Positions 34,771-41,010 of a DNA stretch of 41,010 nucleotides are shown piece after piece (position 1 is the stretch's first letter; each line of letters opens with the position of its first letter). This DNA comes from Croceibacterium_A sp039920345 (GTDB lineage: Bacteria > Pseudomonadota > Alphaproteobacteria > Sphingomonadales > Sphingomonadaceae): contig JBDSDZ010000037.1 of the NCBI GenBank assembly GCA_039920345.1, positions 1-41,010 of the forward strand. Direction: 5' to 3'. The notes beneath the pieces are model-generated. The model did no database searches and was not told where the DNA came from. It saw nothing but the letters and a program-made list of their open reading frames with translations. A program made the position numbers and the translations under genes.

Positions 34771-36059
34771 CCGCTGACGGCGCGCCATCGACGGTGTCTC
34801 GAGGTGTCGCCGCGTGGACCTTGTTCGTTCTGTTCCTGGCCAATGCTTTCAACGTCGGTGACCGAACGCTTCTTGGCGTGGTTACCGAACCGGTTCGGCT
34901 CGACCTGCACCTTTCCGACACGCAGATGGCACTCGCCAACGGGTTCCTGTTTGTCCTCTTCAACCTCATCGGCGGGCTGCTGATCGCGCGATTTGTCGAT
35001 CGCGGAAATCGAAAGCGCATCCTGGCGCTCGGTCTTGCCGGCTGGTCGATTGCGACGATCGGCACCGGCCTGGCGCACGATTTTCTCACGCTGTCGATTT
35101 CGCGTATCGGCGTCGGCATTGGCGAGGCGACCGCGTTCCCCGCCGCCATGTCCCTGATCCCGGACCTGTACAGCCGGACGGCGCGCGGCAAGGCAATTGC
35201 GGTGTTCCAGTCGAGCACGTTGATCGGTGTTATTGGCGGCACAATCCTCGCCGGTATCCTGGCAGCGTCACTGGGCTGGCGCGCGATGTTCCAGATTTGC
35301 GGCGCGGCGGGTGTGGTCTTGGCACTGTTGCTCCTCGTAACCGTGCGCGAGCCTCCGAGGCCCGACGCGACGAGTTTGCCGGGGGACTCCACCTGGAGCC
35401 GCGACTTGTCAGAAGGTTTGCGGCGCATCCTTGGCCAGCCTGGATTTCCCGCGCTGGCACTGGCGTTCGGTGCGTCGGGCATGATGGTGGCCGTTCTGGG
35501 GGCGTGGGGACCCGCGTTTCTCCAGCGTGCACACGCCGTTCCGTTGGCGCAGGTCGGTATCGTGATCGGTCCGGCGGTCGGCATCGGCGGGATCGCGGGA
35601 ATGCTCATTTCAGGCGCATTGGCCGACCGGCTGGCGGCGCGCCACGGCAACACCCTGGCGATGTTGCGCGTGCCACTGATCGCCTTGCCGCTCTCGATCC
35701 CCTTCCTCGCAGGATTTGTCTCGTTCTCGAGCCTGACGCTGACCATGCTTTCCGCCGCCGTCATGAACTTCCTCGTCAGCAGCGCCTATGCGCCGTGCGT
35801 GAATTACGCGGTCAATAACGTGGCACCGCGGGATCGAGGGCTGGTTTCATCCGTGTTGCTGGCTGCCGCTGGATTGATCGGCACCGGGCTTGGCCCGTTC
35901 ATTGTCGGCTTTGCGAGCGACATCCTGACACCCACTTACGGGGCCGACGGCCTGCGCTATGCAATCGCGACAATGATACCGACCCCGGCCATTGCGTTTG
36001 CCCTGTTATGGCTCGCGGTTCATCAGGCGCGTAAAGCGGGAACGGCTGTACCAGCATGA
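34767..36059 (+). CDS. MFS transporter in the fumarylacetoacetase operon
   Basis: A 430-residue carrier with about 12 hydrophobic segments. The helix-1 region has LFLANAFNVGDRTLLGVVTE and the loop after helix 2 reads ARFVDRGNRKR, close to the MFS signature. It resembles the spinster-like branch that contains many sphingomonad carriers for aromatic acids. The most likely start is the TTG at 34767, whose TTGA overlaps the preceding stop; the next candidate, GTG 34794, has no binding site. The MFS stop overlaps the next monooxygenase start (ATGA), so co-translation is likely. Confidence 0.85.
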   Translation: MTADGAPSTVSRGVAAWTLFVLFLANAFNVGDRTLLGVVTEPVRLDLHLSDTQMALANGFLFVLFNLIGGLLIARFVDRGNRKRILALGLAGWSIATIGTGLAHDFLTLSISRIGVGIGEATAFPAAMSLIPDLYSRTARGKAIAVFQSSTLIGVIGGTILAGILAASLGWRAMFQICGAAGVVLALLLLVTVREPPRPDATSLPGDSTWSRDLSEGLRRILGQPGFPALALAFGASGMMVAVLGAWGPAFLQRAHAVPLAQVGIVIGPAVGIGGIAGMLISGALADRLAARHGNTLAMLRVPLIALPLSIPFLAGFVSFSSLTLTMLSAAVMNFLVSSAYAPCVNYAVNNVAPRDRGLVSSVLLAAAGLIGTGLGPFIVGFASDILTPTYGADGLRYAIATMIPTPAIAFALLWLAVHQARKAGTAVPA

Positions 36060-37171
36060 CGCAGCGCCGGGTCCTGATCGCCGGGGGCGGAATTGGCGGC
36101 CTCACCGCTGCTGCGGCGCTTGGCCAGAAGGGGTTTGATGTTACCGTTGTCGAACGGACCGACGGCACCGGCCTGGAAGGCGTCGGGATAAGCCAACAGG
36201 CCAACGTCGTGCGAGCGCTCGCCAGCCTCGGCCTTGCCGATGAATATCTGGCAGCAGGTTTCGCGTATGGAGCCGTGGAAATCTACGCTCCCGACGGGAC
36301 GCTAATCGCCCGTGTGCCCTCGCGCTCGCTTATCGACGGCTATCCAGCCAGCCTGGGTATTCCGAGGCCCGCCTTGCAACGCCTTTTGACTGAGGCCGCG
36401 ATCAATTCCGGGGCGACGATCCGCAACAGCCTCGAGGTGGTCGAGATTGTCGTGACAGCAGACGATGTGACGGCGGGATTGTCGGACGGAACCAGCGCCA
36501 GCTATCATGCGGTAATCGGCGCCGACGGCATTTATTCCCAGATGCGCCGCCGGCTTTTCCCCTTGCAACCTCCGCCCCAATACACCGGGCAGGCCGTCTG
36601 GCGCTATAACCTGCCGCGGCCTGCCGGTTTCGACGCATTGAACGTGTACAACGGCCCCACCGGGGTGGGACTGGTGCCGATGAGCGATGCGGAGATCTAT
36701 ATCTACGTGACCACTCCCGAACCGGACAAGTCGGCGTTCGCTGTCGAGGGTCTCGCCGCCCGCATGCGCGGCAGATTGGCCGATTGCGCGCCGCAGATAA
36801 GGCAGATCGCCGGTCAGATCGTGGATGATGCCGCCGTCGTTTACCGGCCGCTCGAAACAGTCTTCCTCGACGGACCATGGCACGATGGCCGCGTCGCTTT
36901 GCTCGGCGATGCGGTCCACGCCACCACGCCGCATCTTGGGCAGGGGGGCGGCATGGCAATCGAAGACGCAATCGTGATTGCGGAGGAACTTGCCCGTCAC
37001 GACTCCCCGCACGACGCCTTCACCGCCTATCGCCAGCGCCGCTTTGACCGCTGCCGCTTTGTCGTGGAGCGATCGCTGGAGATTTGTCGCGGACAGCTAG
37101 GCCAGGGTCCGCTGATCGATAACGCCAGGGTAGGCGCTGAAATGAACGCACTGCTGGCCCAGCCAATCTAG
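36056..37171 (+). CDS. FAD-dependent aromatic monooxygenase, second copy
   Basis: A 371-residue flavoprotein hydroxylase with IAGGGIGGLTAAAALGQKG at the N-terminus, GADGIYSQMRRRLFP in the middle and LLGDAVHATTPHLGQGGGMA near residue 281. It is in the same family as the enzyme at 28607 but clearly diverged, so it is not a recent duplicate. Its ATG overlaps the MFS stop and it is the last gene of the five-gene operon. It would hydroxylate a phenolic acid before ring cleavage or after side-chain removal. The next gene is on the other strand, ending 2 bases away. Confidence 0.9.
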   Translation: MTQRRVLIAGGGIGGLTAAAALGQKGFDVTVVERTDGTGLEGVGISQQANVVRALASLGLADEYLAAGFAYGAVEIYAPDGTLIARVPSRSLIDGYPASLGIPRPALQRLLTEAAINSGATIRNSLEVVEIVVTADDVTAGLSDGTSASYHAVIGADGIYSQMRRRLFPLQPPPQYTGQAVWRYNLPRPAGFDALNVYNGPTGVGLVPMSDAEIYIYVTTPEPDKSAFAVEGLAARMRGRLADCAPQIRQIAGQIVDDAAVVYRPLETVFLDGPWHDGRVALLGDAVHATTPHLGQGGGMAIEDAIVIAEELARHDSPHDAFTAYRQRRFDRCRFVVERSLEICRGQLGQGPLIDNARVGAEMNALLAQPI

Positions 37172-37173
37172 GG

Positions 37174-37848
37174 TCAGCCGATTTTTGCGGGCACGAAAGC
37201 CGCGCCTTCCGCCACCAGTTGGGCCTGTGCGGCGTCTTCTCGCGCCAGGGCCCGTTGCACGGCGGGCCGTTGTTCGTTGGCGCGAGCATGCGTCACGAAG
37301 CGAGGATATCGCGAGGTGTCGTACCCCGCACCTTCGACGCGCCAGAATACCCAGTACAAGTAGCCGTCCATCACCGACCACTTGTCGCCGTACCACCACG
37401 GCCCCTTGGCAAGACGATGTTCGACGAGTTCGAAATATTCGTCCAGCGCCAGTTCCGCGGTCTGCTTTACGAGCAGCGCATTGTCATTCCCGGCAAACAG
37501 CATCGGCAACCGGATGCGCGTGACGAGTGGATGGAGCGTTGCCGAACAGAAGCACAGATCGGCCAGAATATGCGCGCGCGCGGCGGACGTGTCGGCTTCG
37601 GGCAGAAGCCCCGCTCCTGGATGGAGTTCGTGCAAATAGGTCAGGATGGCGACAGTCTCGGTCAGGACGACGCCATCGATTGCCAGGGCCGGCACTTTGC
37701 CGGTTGGGTTCAGTTGCCTGAATTCAGCCGACTTGTGCTCGCCGCGCACGAATCGGACGAGTTCGATCTCGAACGGAAGCCCGGCTTCTTCCAGCGCGAT
37801 CATCGTCACCCGCGCACACGTGAAGGGGGCCATATAGAGCGTGGTCAT
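37174..37848 (-). CDS. Glutathione S-transferase family protein
   Basis: A 224-residue protein with an N-terminal thioredoxin-like domain: LYMAPFTCARVTMIALEEAG has the Cys of beta-class GSTs, GKVPAL the cis-Pro loop, and LTETVAIL the glutathione gamma-Glu site. The C-terminal half is the all-helical GST domain. In aromatic catabolic clusters GSTs often isomerise maleyl to fumaryl keto acids; here a fumarylacetoacetase lies nearby, which suits that role. Detoxification or ether cleavage are alternatives. It is divergent from the exported MBL hydrolase gene. Confidence 0.85.
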   Translation of the reverse strand: MTTLYMAPFTCARVTMIALEEAGLPFEIELVRFVRGEHKSAEFRQLNPTGKVPALAIDGVVLTETVAILTYLHELHPGAGLLPEADTSAARAHILADLCFCSATLHPLVTRIRLPMLFAGNDNALLVKQTAELALDEYFELVEHRLAKGPWWYGDKWSVMDGYLYWVFWRVEGAGYDTSRYPRFVTHARANEQRPAVQRALAREDAAQAQLVAEGAAFVPAKIG

Positions 37849-37903
37849 CGTCTAACTCCGGTGGGCTGAAGATTCCGCTATCCGTGCGGAGATACTGCGT
37901 TAT

Positions 37904-37921
37904 ATTCTTCAGTGAAAGAAT
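37904..37921. promoter_or_regulatory. Inverted repeat between GST and MBL genes
   Basis: ATTCTT and AAGAAT are perfect inverted halves with a 6-base spacer (CAGTGA), flanked by further AT-rich near-symmetry. It overlaps the region just upstream of the MBL start in an 80-base divergent gap. Confidence 0.35.
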
Positions 37922-37928
37922 TATAAAA

Positions 37929-38915
37929 ATGGGCCGATCGAGGGACGTGCCGCTGAAACTTTTCCTGACAATGTTTGCGACCATAGCGATCGCGGCGGCC
38001 GCGCCGGCTCATGCACAGTCGGACGCTGCGCGCTGGGTAACGCTTGGCACACAGGGCGGTCCAATCCCGCTCAAGACGCGCTCACAGCCGGCTAACCTGC
38101 TCATGACGGCCGACGGCGCCTATGTAATCGATGCCGGCGATGGGGTTTCAGAACAGCTCGCCAAGGCAGGCGTGTCGCTCCAGCAGGTAAAAGCCGTTCT
38201 CCTTAGCCACCTGCATTTCGATCACACCGCCGGGCTGTTCGGGATCATCAGCTTGCGCTGGCAAACCAATGTCACGGCCCCGCTGACAATTTATGGGCCG
38301 CCCGGTACCCGCGTCATGGTCGACGGACTGCTCGCAGCGATGGGGCCGGCGGTTCAGGCCGGCTATGCCTACCCGCAAGAGCGCAAGACGGCCTTCCAAC
38401 CCGGCATCACCGTGGTCGAGGTTCGCGACGGCGCGACGTTTGATCTTGGTTCAACCCACGTGAGTACCGCGAAAAACACGCACTATACTTTCATTCCCGG
38501 GAGCGCCGACGACCAGGCGTTTGAGTCTCTTTCCTACCGTTTCGACACGCCAGGCAGATCGATCGCCTACACGGGCGACACCGGCCCCAGCGAGGCAGTA
38601 ACGCGGCTGGCTTCGGGCGCTGACATGCTGGTGACCGAGATGATCGATTTCGACCGCACGGTGGCCGAAATCGGGCGTGTCAGTCCGAACTTGCCCGACG
38701 CCGCAAAGGCGGGAATCATGATCCACTTGCGCGATCATCACCTGACGCCGGCGCAGGTGGGGGAACTCGCCAGCGCAGCGCATGTGGGCTCTGTCGTGGT
38801 GACCCACCTGTCAGCCCCGGAGATGGACGCTGGAAGGGCAGCGGAATATTTGCGCGAGATCGGACAAGCCTTCGCAGGCCATGCCGTCATCGCCGAAGAT
38901 CTCAATTCATTCTAG
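37929..38915 (+). CDS. Exported MBL-fold hydrolase
   Basis: A 328-residue protein with a signal peptide (LFLTMFATIAIAAAAPAHAQ) and then an MBL domain. The HxHxDH motif is intact in SHLHFDHTAG; later motifs are YTGDTG and VVTHLSAPE, with LRDHHLT between them. Overall it resembles the RNase Z/arylsulfatase-like MBL group, but export argues against tRNA processing. It probably hydrolyses an ester, lactone or sulfate ester in the periplasm. The ATG at 37929 is preferred because it leads straight into the signal peptide. A small exported protein follows after 21 bases, probably on the same transcript. Confidence 0.83.
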   Translation: MGRSRDVPLKLFLTMFATIAIAAAAPAHAQSDAARWVTLGTQGGPIPLKTRSQPANLLMTADGAYVIDAGDGVSEQLAKAGVSLQQVKAVLLSHLHFDHTAGLFGIISLRWQTNVTAPLTIYGPPGTRVMVDGLLAAMGPAVQAGYAYPQERKTAFQPGITVVEVRDGATFDLGSTHVSTAKNTHYTFIPGSADDQAFESLSYRFDTPGRSIAYTGDTGPSEAVTRLASGADMLVTEMIDFDRTVAEIGRVSPNLPDAAKAGIMIHLRDHHLTPAQVGELASAAHVGSVVVTHLSAPEMDAGRAAEYLREIGQAFAGHAVIAEDLNSF

Positions 38916-38936
38916 TTGGTAGAAGGATTACAACTT

Positions 38937-39266
38937 ATGCGTACTCTTACACGGATCTTGGCCGCCTTGTTCGCGACCGCGTCTCTTTCGGCGGTGCCCA
39001 CAGCCGCATCGGCCCAGGCTAGTGCCGCTCCGGCGGCAGCCCATTATTCGGCCATGGATACTCCGGTCGGCACGCTTCTGGACGACCCTGTAGCTGCCGA
39101 AATCCTCAAGAAGCTGATTCCAACTGTCTATGCGAATGACATGTTCCAGACGCAGGGCCGTTCGCTGACGCTGAAGTCTATCCAACAGTACGAGCCAGAT
39201 GCCCTCAGCGACCAGAACCTGGCCAAGATCCAAGCCGAGTTCGACAAGATTCCAGCAAAGGGCTGA
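38937..39266 (+). CDS. Small exported protein, function unknown
   Basis: A 109-residue protein with a signal peptide (RILAALFATASLSAVPTAAS, cleaved near ASAQA), preceded by AAGGA. The mature domain of ~75 residues starts YSAMDTPVGTLLDDPVAAEI and contains LTLKSIQQYEPDALSDQNLA. The D-T-x-x-G-x-L-L-D-x-P-x-A pattern recurs, as far as I recall, as a small domain attached to periplasmic hydrolases in sphingomonads and caulobacters. Here it is free-standing, 21 bases after an exported MBL hydrolase. It could be a partner subunit of that enzyme. No catalytic residues are recognised. Confidence 0.65.
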   Translation: MRTLTRILAALFATASLSAVPTAASAQASAAPAAAHYSAMDTPVGTLLDDPVAAEILKKLIPTVYANDMFQTQGRSLTLKSIQQYEPDALSDQNLAKIQAEFDKIPAKG

Positions 39267-39273
39267 GCATTTC

Positions 39274-40035
39274 CTGTCACTACTGGCCAAAGGCGCTAGC
39301 CACCGCGTTCTACTTCTGATTGCAGGTTTGGCGATTGACGAGGTGACGTTCGGAGTTGAAGTGATTGTAGAACAAGGCGTGAACCGAGCCAAATTTCTGG
39401 AGTGTCTTCGTCGATCGAAATCTCAGCATCGTTCGCTCCCGCCTTCGCAGCGACAGGTGTGAATTTTTCAACCCGATTGTTCGACCAACGCCCCATCTCG
39501 CGGCGGTCCAAATTGCCGAGTTCCCGCATCGCGGCGAGGTAGGATTTCAGGCCGTCCGTGACGATGGCTTGAACCCTTCCGTGGCGCTTCAGCGTCTTCT
39601 TAATGACGGCGAGAGCCGCGGCTTTGGCCCGCTTCTTCGTGACAAAAGACTCCAGGATTTCGCCTTCATGATCGACCGCGCGCCACAGGTAATGGCGCTC
39701 GCCGTTGATCTTCACGAATACCTCGTCAAGATGCCCGCCGCCAATGCCGATGGCCCCTAAACTGGCTCACCCTGCGCCGGCGCAAACATGGGCCCGGACC
39801 GATTCCACCAGAACCGCACAGTCTCGTGGCAGATGTCGACGCCGTGCTGAAACAGCAGATCTTCGGCGTTCCGCAACGACAGCGGATCCTACTCGTACAT
39901 CAGCACAACCAGGCGGATGATCTCGGGTGACGAGTTGAAGCAGCGGAACGGATTGGCTGGTTTTCGAGGTCTTGGCATAGGCGACCGCCCTACCCCAACC
40001 GCACACTTTTCAATCAGGTGCGTTTGCTCTGACAG
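39274..40035 (-). mobile_element. Decayed IS6-family insertion sequence, near full length
   Basis: About 762 bases, the normal size for IS6-family elements. The right end is AGGTGCGTTTGCTCTGACAG (40016-40035), sharing TTTGCTCTGACAG with the remnant at 15210-15222. The left end begins CTGTCA at 39274, which matches only the outermost 6 bases of the inverted repeat. No target-site duplication is visible (AGCATTTC left, AACCAAGG right). The element lies between the catabolic module and the rRNA operon. Confidence 0.75.
39296..39978 (-). pseudogene. IS6-family transposase, inactivated
   Basis: The helix-turn-helix part is readable (MPRPRKPANPFRCFNSSPEI, later LLFQHGVDICHETVRFWWNR), as is the DDE domain (HLDEVFVKINGERHYLWRAV, VTDGLKSYLAAMRELGN, GRWSNNRVE). 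Damage: a TAG at 39889-39891 within the N-terminal part, a second TAG at 39757-39759 with a frame change before the catalytic domain, and an extra A in a run near 39467 that shifts the tail. In the right frame the tail reads NSHLSLRRRERTMLRFRS, then KFGSVHALFYNHFNSERHLV. With three lesions it cannot make an active enzyme. Confidence 0.85.
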
Positions 40036-40348
40036 AACCAAGGGCAGAATGGCACTGCCTCTGGATTGGTCAGCAGCCAGTTAACAACGACCACTTGGTT
40101 TGCTGCGGCGTCGTTATTCGAAGAACTTGAGGGTCCCAGTCGGACCGGTAAGGCTGGGCAACTTGCCCGGGGTGGTGCGCCATCACACGCACCGGTTGCG
40201 CGTTTGAGCACCCGACGCGCGAGAGCTCGCCGCTCGAGAAAGGCTTCAAACCGCGCTCAGCCAGTTCTCGGTCATGATCAGATATAACGGGCGAGGAACT
40301 TCTGCTTCTATGAAATCTGCTTCCTATTTGCTTCCAGTAGCAAACACC
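40036..40348. other. Gap between IS and rRNA operon end
   Basis: No frame here has a binding site plus a recognisable motif. It is the spacer between the IS right end and the terminator of the rRNA operon. Confidence 0.35.
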
Positions 40349-40380
40349 AAAAGCCCCACTGGCAACAGCGGAGCTTTTTT
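40349..40380 (-). terminator. Terminator of the rRNA-tRNA operon
   Basis: On the minus strand AAAAGCTCC and GGGGCTTTT form a stem with one mismatch and a 12-base loop, ending in a T run. It begins 24 bases past the tRNA-fMet 3' end. The near symmetry, with T runs on both strands, could make it bidirectional. Confidence 0.7.
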
Positions 40381-40403
40381 GGGTAATAATGTGAATAACT
40401 TGG

Positions 40404-40480
<77 letters not shown>

Positions 40481-40512
40481 GCACCGAGTTTTCGCCTCCG
40501 GAGAGACGCAAA

Positions 40513-40531
40513 GAGGGCCACGAAGGCCCTC
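40513..40531 (-). other. Hairpin in the 5S-tRNA spacer
   Basis: GAGGGCC and GGCCCTC form a perfect 7-base stem; on the transcribed strand the loop is TTCGT, close to the very stable UUCG type. It is probably an RNase processing signal for separating 5S and tRNA precursors. Confidence 0.5.
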
Positions 40532-40600
40532 GATGAAGGGCTCTTGGCCCTCTGACTTGTGAATGGGTTTTGAAATCCCGCGCAACACGCCGGCTACAAT

Positions 40601-40716
40601 GCCTGGCGGCGTCCTACTCTTCCAACGCTTAAGCGTTAGTACCATCGGCGCTGCCTAGTTTCACGGCCGAGTTCGAGATGGGATCGGGTGGGTCACAGGC
40701 GCTATGGCCACCAAGC
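40601..40716 (-). rRNA. rrf: 5S ribosomal RNA
   Basis: About 116 bases on the minus strand. The 5' end GCTTGGTGGCCATAGCG pairs with the 3' end CGCCGCCAGGC, and the loop segment CACCCGATCCCATCTCGAAC is the conserved 5S core. The ends are set by helix I pairing and may be off by one or two bases. Confidence 0.95.
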
Positions 40717-40835
40717 AATGAAGCCGGCGTGTGTTGCGGGTTTTAAATCGATGCGTTGTTTTGTCAGCGTCATCCAGCTGTGAAGATCTTCCAACCAGAC
40801 GGACCTTCTCAGGCCTGTCGTTGATGGTGGAATCC

Positions 40836-41010
<175 letters not shown>

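Noticed and set aside
34730..35764. Minus-strand open frame opposite the third-module MFS gene
   Set aside because: Shadow frame: Pro/Arg/Ser-rich with no motif, while the plus-strand frame has membrane segments and overlapping operon junctions.

Overview
The window looks like chromosomal DNA of a sphingomonad-type alphaproteobacterium (Sphingomonadales; Novosphingobium/Sphingobium/Sphingopyxis-like). This is inferred from the high GC content, two large TonB-dependent receptors paired with aromatic-acid-type MFS carriers, a LigW-like decarboxylase, a Ku-LigD end-joining pair, a BlaR1/M56 peptidase remnant, and an rRNA operon ending 23S-5S-tRNA-fMet. No species can be named from the sequence alone.

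Layout. 1-6460 is household and accessory chromosome: the start of a PhoX-type (DUF839) protein, a TPR-sulfotransferase, a secreted triple-repeat protein and a ligD-ku operon, all on the minus strand except the repeat protein. 6491-7275 is debris: a TonB-receptor tail and a fragment of the same secreted-protein family that lies intact next door. 7276-13867 is a first catabolic module: a minus-strand run of aromatic-acid MFS, LigW-like decarboxylase, TonB receptor and secreted protein, facing a TetR regulator. 13868-15222 is a second scar zone (M56 peptidase fragment, two small genes, IS6-family remnant). 15343-18693 holds a lipoprotein, an AI-2E-type permease, a cold-shock protein with a clear terminator and a flavodoxin-fold oxidoreductase. 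18875-21879 is a second module: a beta-keto acid cleavage enzyme (BKACE) translationally coupled to an MFS carrier, divergent from a LuxR-type regulator with a strong inverted repeat between them.

22669-39266 is the largest module. It contains an exported amidohydrolase, an MFS carrier, a TonB receptor, a VOC-type extradiol dioxygenase, an FAD monooxygenase, an FAH-family hydrolase, a TetR regulator, and then a tightly overlapping operon of MBL hydrolase, fumarylacetoacetase, ACMSD-like amidohydrolase, MFS and a second FAD monooxygenase. It closes with a GST, an exported MBL hydrolase and a small exported protein. A decayed IS6-family element (39274-40035) separates this module from the end of an rRNA operon (tRNA-fMet, 5S, 3' end of 23S, all minus strand).

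How it may work together (inference). Substrates would cross the outer membrane through the TonB receptors and the inner membrane through the MFS carriers. FAD monooxygenases would hydroxylate an aromatic acid, the VOC enzyme would open the ring, and GST, FAH, fumarylacetoacetase, MBL and amidohydrolase enzymes would isomerise, hydrolyse or decarboxylate the products to central metabolites. The enzyme classes are well supported; the substrate is not identifiable from sequence. The duplicated classes (two FAD monooxygenases, two FAH-fold enzymes, two MBL enzymes, three amidohydrolases, four MFS carriers) suggest two or more parallel or sequential ring-cleavage branches.
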